A DNA stretch of 64,000 nt from Schlesneria paludicola DSM 18645 (GCA_945876035.1 CAMCMU010000004.1:87694-151693); one strand, 5' to 3'; positions 55,270 to 64,000 are shown, counted from the first letter of the stretch. Notes: generated from the sequence alone by a model not told the origin. Translations and numbers: made by a program.

Positions 55270-56367
55270 TCAGCCCGTCAGAAACGGAACATCTTTGGGA
55301 AGCGATGTCATAACTTCGCAGCCATCTCGTGTAATCAACACATCATCTTCGATTCGAACTCCACCAAATCCCGGGAGATAAATTCCTGGTTCGACTGTTA
55401 TCGTCATGCCGGGCTTCAGGAGATCAGTTGAAAGGGGACTCAGCCGCGGGCCTTCATGGATCTCCAGCCCGATTCCGTGTCCCAAACCGTGTCCGAAATA
55501 TTTACCATATCCTGCTTGATCGATCACCCGACGTGCCACCGCGTCCACGTCTTGACATTTGACGCCAGGACGGATGGCATCGATCGCCGCTTGCTGTGCT
55601 TGCAACACAACTTTGTATATCTGGGTAAGTTTTGGCGGCAGCTTACTTGTGACCAAAAGCCTCGTCAAGTCACTGTGATACCCAAGAGGACTGAGGGCCC
55701 CCCAGTCAACCAGAGCAAATCCTGATTCACGAAACGTCCGCATTCCGGCTCGATAGTGTGGTAAGGCAGCGTGATCTCCCACGGCAATAATTGGTTCGAA
55801 GGCCGCGCGAACTGCCCCAAAACGCCGCATGCCGTGTTCCAATTCGTGAGCGGCCTGACGTTCGGTTTGATCCGGCAAAATTAGCGATCGCATCACGTCA
55901 AACCCACGTTCTGCTTGGTGGATCGCCAGACGGAGTTCGGCAACTTCGTCTCCGTCCTTGATTTGACGCAGTTCTTCGACCGGCCCAGATAGCGGCACGA
56001 GTTCCAACGGTTTCAGTTTTTCAACCATCCGGTCATGAAGGGAGACAACCATCGAGGCGCCTTCAATACCGAGATTTTTCAAACCCAATTTCGGTATCGA
56101 CTCCGCCAAAAAATCATCCATCGCCATTCGCGACGTACGGATCTGCATTGGAAGATCGGGGCATTCCTCGCGGATCTGTGTCTCAAACCGGCTGTCACTA
56201 TAGAGCTGGATCCGCCCCGGTTCGATTAGCAGGCAACTGTCCTCGCCACGGAAACCCGTCAGGTAGGAGACATTACGGGGGTTTGTCACAAGGAATGCGG
56301 AAACTCCAGACTTGCGAATCGCATGGGTCAACTTCGCCTGGCGCGCTGAATAGCGGTCACTCCACAT
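55270..56367 (-). CDS. Xaa-Pro peptidase (M24 family)
   Basis: 365 aa. N-terminal creatinase-like domain (SDRYSARQAKLTHAIRKSGV, FLVTNPRNVSYLTGFRGED) followed by the pita-bread metallopeptidase fold. Metal ligands: first Asp in LVDWGALSPLGYHSDLTRLL, His in GHGLGHGIGLEIHEGPRLS, Glu in VEPGIYLPG and IEDDVLIT. All ligands for a dimetal site are present. It removes N-terminal residues next to proline or splits Xaa-Pro dipeptides. The arrangement peptidase-accB-accC on one strand recalls the Bacillus-type neighbourhood, where efp lies between; efp is absent here. Confidence 0.9.
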   Translation of the reverse strand: MWSDRYSARQAKLTHAIRKSGVSAFLVTNPRNVSYLTGFRGEDSCLLIEPGRIQLYSDSRFETQIREECPDLPMQIRTSRMAMDDFLAESIPKLGLKNLGIEGASMVVSLHDRMVEKLKPLELVPLSGPVEELRQIKDGDEVAELRLAIHQAERGFDVMRSLILPDQTERQAAHELEHGMRRFGAVRAAFEPIIAVGDHAALPHYRAGMRTFRESGFALVDWGALSPLGYHSDLTRLLVTSKLPPKLTQIYKVVLQAQQAAIDAIRPGVKCQDVDAVARRVIDQAGYGKYFGHGLGHGIGLEIHEGPRLSPLSTDLLKPGMTITVEPGIYLPGFGGVRIEDDVLITRDGCEVMTSLPKDVPFLTG

Positions 56368-56418
56368 GGCAATACGACTTCCCGGAGATTTGTGTTCAAG
56401 ACGAGGGGTGACTGATTT

Positions 56419-58941
56419 TCAGTCAGCGATTTCGGGGTCCCGCCGGGAACTCGAATGAGATTCCAGTTTGTCGACCGCAGGAGCCCCGAGAAACCGACCC
56501 CACCGACCAAATCGACCACTGGACAAGAGTACAAGATAGGCTGGGACAAGGATCGGACGAACGACAAAAGTATCGAGCAAAACGCCAAATGCCAAAGCGA
56601 AGCCAAGCTGGCACATGCCCATCAGGGAGCCGGCCGTAAGTGAGGCAAATGTTCCGGCCATGATCACACCACAACTCGAAATGATACGGCCCGTTTTAGA
56701 TAGTGCCTGAATGACTCCCTGAATGGGACCAAATCGTTTCTGTTCCTCTTCAATTCGAGTCATCAAAAAAATGTTGTAATCCTCGCCCACGGCGATCAAG
56801 ATTGTGAATAAGAACATTGGCACTTTCCAATCCAGACCGGAGAACTCAGCCGGATTGAGAGCCCAGTAAAATGTATAGGTCGCTCCGAGGGCCACCAGAT
56901 AGCTAAACAGCACCGTAATCATCAAATAGGCACAAATCGCGGGTCGTCGCAACAACACCACTAAAATCAGAAACACGACCAGTACCACGAGGACATCGAT
57001 CCGGATTTGATCGCGGTCGGTAACCGACTTGAGATCACGGATGCTGGCGGTTGATCCCGTGACAAGAATCTTAGTGCCGGTTTTGATGCTGTCGGGAAGC
57101 AACGATCGAACTCGGTCTTGCAACTTGGTCAGATGCGAGGTGCTGTCACGGGCAAATGGATCGAGTTCCGCGGTCACTTCCAATCGCGTGACTCGATTGC
57201 GTAAAGCCCCGCTGCGACTGATGTAGTGCTCGACGGACTTTTCGAAAGTCACTTTCTTGCGGACTTTTTGCTCGATTGAATCGATCGACTCAACGCCACC
57301 AAATGGATGAGAAGCACTGCGGATATCGGCCAGACGCAGTGCCGACTTTTGCTCGCCGAGTTTTACGGTGAGTTCATGGATCGCATCAAATCCACCGGAG
57401 ACGCCTTCGGTGTTGCGTTGCGAGAAGTCGATCCCCTCGTTGTGCAATAGAATCGTGACGGGTCCTGTCGCACCAGCTGGAAAATGCTCACGAAGAGCCC
57501 TCGTTCCCTGAACGCTCGTCGCGGAGGATGGTAAATCCGAAAGCAGCCCGTAACTTAAGTGAGAAAAAAAGATGAGTCCGACTGTTGCAAACGGAAGCAT
57601 CAGAAAAATGGTCGTCAACCAGACGGTCATCGGGCATCGCAGCAAGAGCTGCCCGACCGCATCCCAAGTATTCTGCAACCAGTGGATCTGACTCCACTGA
57701 GAGGCGATCGTCGACGTGGGGAGCCAGCCGCCGGACAAGGAGACTCTTTCTGTGCGGACTTGGGGCCAAAAGGCCCATCGCCCGGTCAGCCTTAACAGGG
57801 AGGGTGTAAATGTCAGTGACGCGAGAAGGACGACCATCAGTCCAAAAGAGATCGCAAAACCCGCCTGCCGAAATTTGCCGAATTCCGCGAACATCATCAT
57901 GCCGATTCCGCAGATGACCGTTCCGGCACTGGCGGCAATGGCCGCACCGACCTTGGCGATGCAGTTTGAAGAGGCTTCTTCAAAACTGGTACCGTCGTCG
58001 AGTTCTTCCTTGTATCGGTCAATCAAAAACAGACAGTAATCGACCCCAGCCCCGTAAAGTAATACCGTGACATAGGTTTCCACACCGGGAAACAAGATGA
58101 CCCAGTGATGCTGGGCCATCAAAATGAGCAGCGACATCGAAAGCTTGACAGAAACAAACACCGTGATCAGTGGGATGAAAGCTAGCAGCGGAGCTCGATA
58201 AATGATAATCAGCAGAACCACCACCAAGCCTACCGTCAGTGTTTCAGTAGCCTTGGCGCTGTCGCGAGCCGCTGTCTGCATGTCTCGACCGACGGTCGCT
58301 TCGCCGCTCAGATAAAGCTCAATCCCGGGAGGGATCCGCCGTCGAAAATTATCATTTTCGGCAGAGGTATCGAGCAGCAGTTTTTGGATTCGGGCGACAA
58401 TCTTTTGATTTTGAAAATCTAAAAAGTCGGTCGTCAGTTCGACCAAAACCAATGTCGCGTGCCCGTCTTTGCTGAGGACCATGTGTTCCAGAGTCTTGTC
58501 CCGATAAGTGCGGACGGAGGAAATCAACGAACGTCGATTCCGGTGGGAACCGGCGGGGAGTTCCTCATTGGATTCGGAGTCCAAGCCGCCATCGTCCTCA
58601 GCAATCTTGAGCAGGCATTCGCGTAATTCAAAATCACGCTCTGGATCGTCGTCGTGGATACCATCGTCGACCCAATCCAGATCTTGTTCCGTCAACTTTT
58701 CATCGGGACGGCGAACGACAATCACAATTCGGCTGGGTACAAGCGACTTTGGAAATGCGGCCCGAAAAAGCTGCTCCCCCAAGAGACTCGGACTCGTGGC
58801 AGGAAGGGCAGAAAATTCTTCGGTTTCCACGACATCCCACAAGGGAGGGGCCAGCGTCATGACGACAATCAGAATGCCGATCCAGCCCAAGAGCAATCCC
58901 GGCCAAATGCGGTTAATTAAATCGCCAAGTTTCACAAACAT
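56419..58941 (-). CDS. MMPL/RND-type transporter
   Basis: 840 aa. Two repeated halves, each with a large extracytoplasmic loop and about six helices. MMPL marks: VLLYGAGVDYCLFLIDRYKE in the first half and LIAVGEDYNIFLMTRIEEEQ in the second; both keep the Asp-Tyr pair of proton-relay helix TM4/TM10. The N-terminal loop has an acidic insert rich in D/E (residues about 90-135, WVDDGIHDDDPERDFELREC). Substrates of the family include lipids, hopanoids and polyketides; none can be assigned. No adaptor is adjacent. It begins 84 nt after a small membrane protein gene and ends 51 nt before the peptidase gene, so all may be one unit. Confidence 0.9.
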   Translation of the reverse strand: MFVKLGDLINRIWPGLLLGWIGILIVVMTLAPPLWDVVETEEFSALPATSPSLLGEQLFRAAFPKSLVPSRIVIVVRRPDEKLTEQDLDWVDDGIHDDDPERDFELRECLLKIAEDDGGLDSESNEELPAGSHRNRRSLISSVRTYRDKTLEHMVLSKDGHATLVLVELTTDFLDFQNQKIVARIQKLLLDTSAENDNFRRRIPPGIELYLSGEATVGRDMQTAARDSAKATETLTVGLVVVLLIIIYRAPLLAFIPLITVFVSVKLSMSLLILMAQHHWVILFPGVETYVTVLLYGAGVDYCLFLIDRYKEELDDGTSFEEASSNCIAKVGAAIAASAGTVICGIGMMMFAEFGKFRQAGFAISFGLMVVLLASLTFTPSLLRLTGRWAFWPQVRTERVSLSGGWLPTSTIASQWSQIHWLQNTWDAVGQLLLRCPMTVWLTTIFLMLPFATVGLIFFSHLSYGLLSDLPSSATSVQGTRALREHFPAGATGPVTILLHNEGIDFSQRNTEGVSGGFDAIHELTVKLGEQKSALRLADIRSASHPFGGVESIDSIEQKVRKKVTFEKSVEHYISRSGALRNRVTRLEVTAELDPFARDSTSHLTKLQDRVRSLLPDSIKTGTKILVTGSTASIRDLKSVTDRDQIRIDVLVVLVVFLILVVLLRRPAICAYLMITVLFSYLVALGATYTFYWALNPAEFSGLDWKVPMFLFTILIAVGEDYNIFLMTRIEEEQKRFGPIQGVIQALSKTGRIISSCGVIMAGTFASLTAGSLMGMCQLGFALAFGVLLDTFVVRPILVPAYLVLLSSGRFGRWGRFLGAPAVDKLESHSSSRRDPEIAD

Positions 58942-59024
58942 CGAAATCAGAGACTTTCCATCAGGAATCGCTGGGACGTCGTTGAGGCAAGCGATTGCAT
59001 GCGCGAAAAAACGAGAACAACAAT

Positions 59025-59480
59025 TTAATGCAAAGGCGCAGAGTGGGTTGCTGGCTCGTGTCCCTGCTCCTCGTCGCTGTGCCCATCAGTGGTCAACGAA
59101 TCATCGGAAAAGCGCGCCAGTGACCCGCAGGCTCCAGACAACTGCACCGAACCACACAGAAGCAAAATGGTCATCAGAGCCGTGACGTAGACAGTCTTTC
59201 CCGGGAAGTTGCTCACGTGGAGTCCAAAAAGGTAGTGTGTGCCTCCCGGGGGAGGTGAAACGACTCCCCAGACAAGTGCGGTCACCAAACCGATCAAGAC
59301 CACTCCCACCCATCCTCCGCGAATCATCACCTGGCGCAGCTTGATCCAGTCGACGGCCAGCAGCCAAAAAGCGACCCAGGCAAACAGGGGGACCCATGGC
59401 AACAGCATGGCCAGCAGTGAAATCAACACATTCCAAGCGGCGACCAGCAAAACTTGCAGATTAATGAGCAGTGGAGTCAT
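59025..59480 (-). CDS. Small membrane protein of unknown function
   Basis: 151 aa. Three predicted membrane helices: residues about 8-27, 29-46 and 55-75 (WVGVVLIGLVTALVWGVVSP), with a fourth around 95-115 (VYVTALMTILLLCGSVQLSG). The tail is acidic and His-rich (DGHSDEEQGHEPATHSAPLH). I do not recognise it. As first gene of the minus-strand set leading to the MMPL transporter it may be a partner, but that is only a position argument. Confidence 0.55.
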   Translation of the reverse strand: MTPLLINLQVLLVAAWNVLISLLAMLLPWVPLFAWVAFWLLAVDWIKLRQVMIRGGWVGVVLIGLVTALVWGVVSPPPGGTHYLFGLHVSNFPGKTVYVTALMTILLLCGSVQLSGACGSLARFSDDSLTTDGHSDEEQGHEPATHSAPLH

Positions 59481-59822
59481 CGAATTTTTTCCCGATTATC
59501 TTCAGTCAGGTGTCTCAAACGCCTGATCGCCATCAGTGCCGATTTGCCACAAAAATAACAGAATTAGAGTGGCGAGGCCAGAGATCGGCGGAATGGACCT
59601 TGGTGGAACGACTTCGGTGCGGACGATTTGATTCCGGACGGAGAAGGTCTCACTCTGGCGAGACGACAGTTGTCTGGATTCTGCAGGCCGATTGTGACGA
59701 TAAGGAGACGGGTCGCGGAAGATAGTGTCAGTTGATATTCGATCAAGACCAGATTCCTTCGCAAGAATATTCGAGGCTTGTGCTCGGATGCAGCGGATTC
59801 ATTTTTCAAGTGGCACCACCGC
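59481..59822. other. 342-bp divergent gap before scpA
   Basis: It should contain the promoters of the MMPL group (minus) and of scpA (plus). No other gene or repeat is supported. Confidence 0.4.
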
Positions 59823-60614
59823 ATGGCCGACTACCGTGTCCAACTCGATCTCTTTACCGGGCCACTCGACCTCCTGCTGTATCTCGTTCGGCGGAACGAA
59901 GTCGATATCATTCAACTGCCGATATCCAAAATTACGGGCCAATTTCTGCTGTTTCTGGAAGTTTTGGAGTTTCTCGATCTCGATCTCGCCGGCGATTTCA
60001 TTGTGATGGCCAGCACCCTCGTGGAGCTCAAAAGCCGGCAGGTTCTGCCGCGAGCGGAGGAACCCGATATCGAGGAAGTTCCGGTGATCGATGAATCCTG
60101 CGGCGAACTGATTTTGCAACTGATTGAATACAAAAGGTACAAAGATGCCGCGTTGGCTTTGGAGCGACAAGCAACGCAGTGGCAGGAACGTTATCCGCGG
60201 CTCAGCGACGAACGTCCCACGTCGGGCAAGGACCATGCGGCCGATCTGATCAAAGAGGTCGAATTATGGGATCTTGTCAGTGCGCTTTCCCGGGTTCTGC
60301 AAAAAAAGATTGTCGAGGAAACATCCAGTATCTGTTACGACGAGACTCCGATTTCAACGTATCTCGAACAGATTGGCCAACGCGTTCGCCAGACGGGCGG
60401 CGTCCGGTTCTCTGAGTTTTTTGAGGGTTCCAATGTGCGGAGTAAAATTATCGGAATCTTTCTGGCGGTCCTCGAGTTGCTTCGACACCACGGATTTCGC
60501 GCGGAACAGTCGGCGGATTTTGCAGAAATCCTAGTCCTTCCGCCCCTCTCCGAAGGGGACGCCAGAACGACGGTCAGCACCGCGCCGGATGTCACGCTGA
60601 ACGCCATTGCCTGA
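59823..60614 (+). CDS. scpA: Segregation and condensation protein A
   Basis: 263 aa from ATG 59823 (MADYRVQLDLFTGPLDLLLY); an in-frame start at 59778 adds 15 residues and is not needed. Kleisin features: N-terminal helical domain with LFTGPLDLLLYLVRRNEVDI and GDFIVMASTLVELKSRQVLP, an acidic linker, and a C-terminal winged-helix (VRSKIIGIFLAVLELLRHHG). ScpA bridges the two SMC heads with ScpB to condense and segregate the chromosome. scpB is usually the next gene; here the following gene is on the opposite strand and is unrelated. Confidence 0.93.
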   Translation: MADYRVQLDLFTGPLDLLLYLVRRNEVDIIQLPISKITGQFLLFLEVLEFLDLDLAGDFIVMASTLVELKSRQVLPRAEEPDIEEVPVIDESCGELILQLIEYKRYKDAALALERQATQWQERYPRLSDERPTSGKDHAADLIKEVELWDLVSALSRVLQKKIVEETSSICYDETPISTYLEQIGQRVRQTGGVRFSEFFEGSNVRSKIIGIFLAVLELLRHHGFRAEQSADFAEILVLPPLSEGDARTTVSTAPDVTLNAIA

Positions 60615-60652
60615 GCCTCGCCGAGGGAAGCCCTGCAGAATTCGGTCTCAAC

Positions 60653-60679
60653 GGGCCATTTCTGTTCCATTGATGGCCC
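60653..60679. terminator. Weak hairpin between convergent scpA and the ATPase gene
   Basis: GGGCCAT (60653-60659) and ATGGCCC (60673-60679), 13-nt loop. No T-tract. Confidence 0.35.
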
Positions 60680-60749
60680 GCGCCGCGCAGAACACTCACC
60701 GCTTTTTTTCGGGACGACGTTCGCTTCGAGACCGTTTACCGTGAGGGTC

Positions 60750-62264
60750 TCAGCCGGTGCCCAGTCCGCGGTCGTAGGCCTCCAAATCGCGCATGTAGAC
60801 CGCCATTGTCGATTGCAGGGTTTCACGACCAATCTGCCAGCGAGGCGATTCATCGGTGTAGCGATGACAATGTTCGACAAGCAATCGGTGTAGAAACTTG
60901 AACAGGTGCCTAGGGACTCGTAAACGAGCCAACGTGCTGACCAGTTCCGACTCGTTGATGGAATCATCAAACCAAGATTTGAGCCCGGTGGAGGGTTGAG
61001 AATCGCCGGAATCGATCAGGTTCGGATGACAAGCGCGAATGCGGTCATTGGCGAGGTCATAGAGTGATTCTCCGGTCCATTCCAGCGAGCGAATCAGATT
61101 CTGCTTGTCCAATCGTGAGCGTTCGTAGAATTCACGATCCTCTCGCTGCAAAAACAGACTCACTTCCACCGGCAACAAGAGCTTGATGCCCAGTCCGGCA
61201 TGTTTCAAAAATTTATTGTCGAACAGGGGCCACAAGAACGCTTTCATTCGTTCCGCAGAACCATTGATCAAACGCGGTTCATCGACACGATCAACTAAGA
61301 TCGTCAGCGTTTCAAAACCGAGTGCCTGAAGAATTCCTTGCAGCTTATTGAGTAATTCGTAGCGATCATCGCTCCGCTCTCGTGACGGCAAGGGTTGCCC
61401 GGCAAGGTCTCCTTGTTCAAACTTGGCCATGGTTTGGCGAAGTGTGTTGAACTGCCGTTCCAAGACCCGAATGTGACGCTGTATCTTCCATCCCACCCAT
61501 CCCAATCGCGTTTGTTTCGAGAGCCAAGGGACCCAGCCACCGACGATCATCATCCAGACCCACCAGTTCCCAAATTTTGACAGGGCTCCAAATTCCGCCA
61601 AGATTCCGAACACTCCAAGTGAAATGGCGGTACCGATGACAATTTCACGCCAAGTTTTCCAATTGGGGAAACGCAATTTTCGTCGCAGGATTGTCCATCG
61701 ACTCTGCAATGCCGCGTCTGTGCTGCGGTCATAGAGGCAGGCGAGCAACAAAAAATCGCGTTTCTGAGGCCGCGTCAGATTTTGAAGATTTTCACCGCGA
61801 ACTTCAAAGGGGCCGGGTTTCCCCTGAATTCGTTCTTCGAAGATGTCATCAATGAGTTTGGTTACGCCCAAGGAAAGGATGCAGTCAATGTGGTCGCCCA
61901 GTCTCCATTTTCCGAGAGTCCTTTCAGGTGATCCACCGGGCCAAGAGATCTTACCATCGAAACAATCCAAGAACGGATTGAAGTCATCGTATTCGATGAT
62001 GAAGACTCGCTTGTCAGGATGTTCGCTGTTGTAATTCGCGGAGTGATCGACAATTTGTAAACGCAGTGCGGTTTTTCCGCTCCCCTTTTCCCCGAAGACG
62101 ACAGCGGTCGCAGGAGAACCGGGATCGCCATAAATCTTGTCCCACGCAGGGTGAAATGTCCCTTTGGAACAATGCTGTTTAAAGAGGGAGTCTGTCTGTG
62201 CATCCTCTTGGCTGAAAGGATTTTGTGTCTGGCCATGATGTTCGAGAAACTGCTGGACTTTCAT
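60750..62264 (-). CDS. Membrane-inserted P-loop NTPase, KAP-like architecture
   Basis: 504 aa. Walker A GEKGSGKT at residues 58-65, preceded by VVF. Two hydrophobic helices lie between the Walker motifs: about 207-224 (REIVIGTAISLGVFGILAEF) and 233-249 (NWWVWMMIVGGWVPWLSK). Walker B follows at about 319-329 (TLTILVDRVDEP). KLLLPVEVSLF (361-371) may be a sensor strand. Membrane helices set into a P-loop domain are the defining trait of KAP NTPases (Kidins220/PifA), which are membrane-anchored and partly linked to phage exclusion; overall similarity here is not recognisable beyond the layout, so the assignment is tentative. There is a helical region C-terminally (RHLFKFLHRLLVEHCHRY) and no recognisable effector domain. 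It stands alone. Confidence 0.7.
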   Translation of the reverse strand: MKVQQFLEHHGQTQNPFSQEDAQTDSLFKQHCSKGTFHPAWDKIYGDPGSPATAVVFGEKGSGKTALRLQIVDHSANYNSEHPDKRVFIIEYDDFNPFLDCFDGKISWPGGSPERTLGKWRLGDHIDCILSLGVTKLIDDIFEERIQGKPGPFEVRGENLQNLTRPQKRDFLLLACLYDRSTDAALQSRWTILRRKLRFPNWKTWREIVIGTAISLGVFGILAEFGALSKFGNWWVWMMIVGGWVPWLSKQTRLGWVGWKIQRHIRVLERQFNTLRQTMAKFEQGDLAGQPLPSRERSDDRYELLNKLQGILQALGFETLTILVDRVDEPRLINGSAERMKAFLWPLFDNKFLKHAGLGIKLLLPVEVSLFLQREDREFYERSRLDKQNLIRSLEWTGESLYDLANDRIRACHPNLIDSGDSQPSTGLKSWFDDSINESELVSTLARLRVPRHLFKFLHRLLVEHCHRYTDESPRWQIGRETLQSTMAVYMRDLEAYDRGLGTG

Positions 62265-63052
62265 CGGTTCATCCGAACTAAAATGGGATTCAGGAGTCGG
62301 TTTCGACGGTCGTCACTGAAGCAGATCCGGAACCGGCCATTGTACGATACCGGTCCCTGCGCACTCGACATCGAGGCCACTCAGGTATTCAGTGAGTCAG
62401 TTCGTTGTTTTGGAAACGACACAGTGACACTCCGAGAACCGTCCGTCATTCACAGCAACAGACGGGGGCGGTTAAGGTCTTCTGAAAACAAGCGGTTTCT
62501 GTTGGAATAGCTTTGGGGAGTCTGAACGCTAGGCCCTGCCGATCGCGGATTGTGGATTTTTCGACAATGAACCGCACGACAATACGCGTGATGAGTCCAA
62601 TCGTCCACTGCAGAGGCTGTCCGAAATTTCCGAACAGCGATCCCTGAGTCACACCTCGCACATTGCGCCACCGCGATTCGGTAGACAGAGTTCTTCTTCA
62701 GGCCACTCAACACGGCACGCGGAAAACAGGAGGAGGGTCATTGTAATGACTTCTATCTCTTTTGGTTTTGACGCGGTCTCAGTGGTTATTGGATCTTCAC
62801 GCGGCAATTGCGGGGGCCGGAAACGGGTTCACCGTATCGGCCGAAAATGAAACATCTTTGTGCGCAACACGGCAACTTTTGCCGATGAAGACCGGCTGAC
62901 AGGCGGTGATTCAATCGACGGAATCCATAAAATCGACGAAATCAACAAAATCGATAAAGTCAGCCGGTTTTATGTCCGATAATCGAGTGTCGTCAGATAT
63001 TGAAGTCTGGTTTTTGTTGCCATTAAGAATCTTTGGGAAAGGATTCCCGCTC
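62265..63052. other. 788-bp gap before the lipoprotein gene
   Basis: No gene I can support; short frames on both strands are low quality. A 9-bp imperfect repeat (units such as AAAATCGAC, GAAATCAAC, AAAATCGAT) runs from about 62920 to 62964. The lipoprotein promoter and the upstream region of the ATPase gene are expected here. Confidence 0.45.
62920..62964. repeat. Imperfect 9-bp tandem repeat
   Basis: About five units related to AAAATCGAC. If translated in the upstream open frame they would give Ser-Thr-Lys/Ser-Ile-Lys repeats, but the gene's start is placed downstream at 63053. Confidence 0.55.
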
Positions 63053-63775
63053 ATGATCTCCCGTCGTTTTGTCGTCTGCATCTCTAGTTTACTTCTGACA
63101 TTTACCCTTGGATGTCAACACAGTCAGTGTGTTTCCTCGAACTCCTGTCGATCGGGAGGATGCCTGCCGATAGGGGGAAGCTGTATGAGCGGATGGATGA
63201 AGCAGAAGATGGGTTCCTGCAATGCGAGAAAACGATGCCATCGTTCTGAATGCGGCGGTGGCGATTACGGATGCAACTCCTGTGGAATGACTAGCGGCGG
63301 TGACATGAATTACGGTGGTGACATGATGAATCCAGACAACATTTACGGTGCCGCATCGTTTGGGGGATCTCCGGGGGGGTGTGGTTGCGGGCAGCCATCT
63401 GGAGGCGGCTACTCAGGGACTCCACCTGGAATGATGTCACCCATGGAATCAATGCCTAATAAACCCACTCCCGATTCAAACTTCGCGCCTCAGCCAATTC
63501 CTCAACAGAGCAGTCCCACGGCTCCTTCTCCGGACGGCAGCGCATCGATTCCCCACGGTCAGTCGGGACAGCCGCAGATGGTGTCTATTGAAGAGTTCCA
63601 TCGTCTTCCTGGCACAACGGTCTCCGGTGTGGGTTCCGCTCCTCCGGTTCCAAGCATGGTCAATTCCGCAACTTCGGAACAGCCACTGATGGTCGTCCCT
63701 CAACTTTCGTCTGCACCCGCTCAGGTCCAGAGTTCGGGAAAGTCACATCAAGTGAACTGGGTTCCGGTTAAGTGA
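63053..63775 (+). CDS. Cys/Gly/Met-rich lipoprotein of unknown function
   Basis: 240 aa from ATG 63053; an AAAGGA site at 63038-63043 with a 9-nt spacer favours this over the in-frame start at 62906. The signal is MISRRFVVCISSLLLTFTLG followed by Cys, a clear lipobox. The mature first 105 residues hold 12 cysteines and many Gly/Met (SCRSGGCLPIGGSC, SECGGGDYGCNSCGM, GGDMNYGGDMM, GGCGCGQPSGGG). The rest is Pro/Ser/Gln-rich and likely disordered. No domain is recognised. Planctomycetes have Cys-rich cell-envelope proteins, so an outer-envelope or disulfide-linked structural role is plausible. A strong terminator follows. Confidence 0.75.
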   Translation: MISRRFVVCISSLLLTFTLGCQHSQCVSSNSCRSGGCLPIGGSCMSGWMKQKMGSCNARKRCHRSECGGGDYGCNSCGMTSGGDMNYGGDMMNPDNIYGAASFGGSPGGCGCGQPSGGGYSGTPPGMMSPMESMPNKPTPDSNFAPQPIPQQSSPTAPSPDGSASIPHGQSGQPQMVSIEEFHRLPGTTVSGVGSAPPVPSMVNSATSEQPLMVVPQLSSAPAQVQSSGKSHQVNWVPVK

Positions 63776-63804
63776 TCCACTGCTCGAATTGGGAATCGTA
63801 TGAT

Positions 63805-63847
63805 CATGGGAGGCGAAGACACGGTCTTCGCCTCCCATGGTTTTTTT
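63805..63847 (+). terminator. Strong intrinsic terminator after the lipoprotein gene
   Basis: Perfect 16-bp stem CATGGGAGGCGAAGAC (63805-63820) and GTCTTCGCCTCCCATG (63824-63839), 3-nt loop, then G and seven T (63841-63847). It may also serve the convergent minus-strand gene ending at 63866. Confidence 0.9.
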
Positions 63848-63865
63848 CACAACAATTGCCGGTCT

Positions 63866-64000
63866 TCATTCAATCGGGACGAGCAGCATACGCGGGGTAA
63901 ATGCCCCGTTAAATGAACTTGTCTGAACGCAGATGCGTTCCGGATCGGCGGTGACGGGTAAAGCATCCCTCGCGGGATTGGTCTGCGGCGGGGTCTCGGA
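63866..64000 (-). CDS. 3' end of a minus-strand gene, product unknown
   Basis: 44 codons are open from the window edge to TGA at 63866-63868, ending SFNGAFTPRMLLVPIE. Placement beside a terminator and the protein-like composition make a real gene plausible, but nothing can be said of its function. Confidence 0.4.
   Translation of the reverse strand, partial: SETPPQTNPARDALPVTADPERICVQTSSFNGAFTPRMLLVPIE

Noticed and set aside
62920..62964. CRISPR-like or iteron repeats before the lipoprotein gene
   Set aside because: Units are only 9 bp, imperfect and directly abutting with no spacers; no replication gene is near.

Overview
This 64 kb window looks like chromosome from a planctomycete (order Planctomycetales, possibly a Schlesneria- or Gimesia-like lineage; the genus is a guess). 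The evidence is the protein mix: a Tat-exported Gfo/Idh/MocA oxidoreductase, a DUF1501 protein, a DUF1559 pseudopilin-like protein, an FHA-TadA fusion ATPase, a lone formylmethanofuran dehydrogenase B homologue, and several secreted proteins I cannot assign. GC content appears moderately high by eye. No rRNA, tRNA, CRISPR array, complete insertion sequence or prophage was recognised.

Layout. 1-11 kb holds single genes in mixed orientation: the partial oxidoreductase, an orphan tadA-tadB pair, an OprP-type porin preceded by a 7-bp tandem repeat, an HpcH/HpaI aldolase, a receiver-HATPase fusion, a small HEXXH protein and a PhnP-like metallohydrolase. 11.5-26.4 kb is mostly plus strand: an unknown membrane protein, an SDR, DUF1501 (minus), dus, fhcB, DUF1559, a PfkB kinase, an App1-like phosphatase, DUF58, an ACT-domain protein and a double-length ABC permease. 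26.6-43 kb (minus) is a complete 14-gene complex I operon in canonical order nuoA-nuoN, followed by a predicted small membrane exporter whose start lies 2 nt after the nuoN stop. 43.4-51.4 kb (minus) is an efflux operon: one adaptor gene and two tandem HAE1-type RND pumps. 51.9-53.1 kb is a secreted protein of unknown function. 53.2-59.5 kb (minus) runs membrane protein, MMPL transporter, Xaa-Pro peptidase, accB, accC. The right end has scpA, a P-loop ATPase with internal membrane helices, a Cys/Gly/Met-rich lipoprotein and the 3' end of a further minus-strand gene.

How the parts fit. Complex I would couple NADH oxidation to ion pumping and energise the envelope; the RND and MMPL systems would use that gradient. 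AccB and AccC supply the biotin half of acetyl-CoA carboxylase for lipid synthesis. Most other genes are housekeeping or envelope functions standing alone, without their usual partners (no tadC or pilin, no moxR beside DUF58, no ABC ATPase beside the permease, no fhcACD, no scpB, no outer-membrane channel beside the pumps).

Most unusual signals. (1) The RND adaptor gene carries a run of nine G just before its lipoprotein signal sequence. The only ATG that gives a normal signal peptide is in the wrong frame by one base, so the gene is either an ON/OFF slippage switch or carries a sequencing indel. (2) Six perfect tandem copies of a heptamer sit just upstream of the porin start. (3) A 504-aa P-loop protein has two membrane helices between Walker A and Walker B, a KAP-like architecture. 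No convincing multi-gene undescribed system was found; these are single-locus candidates.
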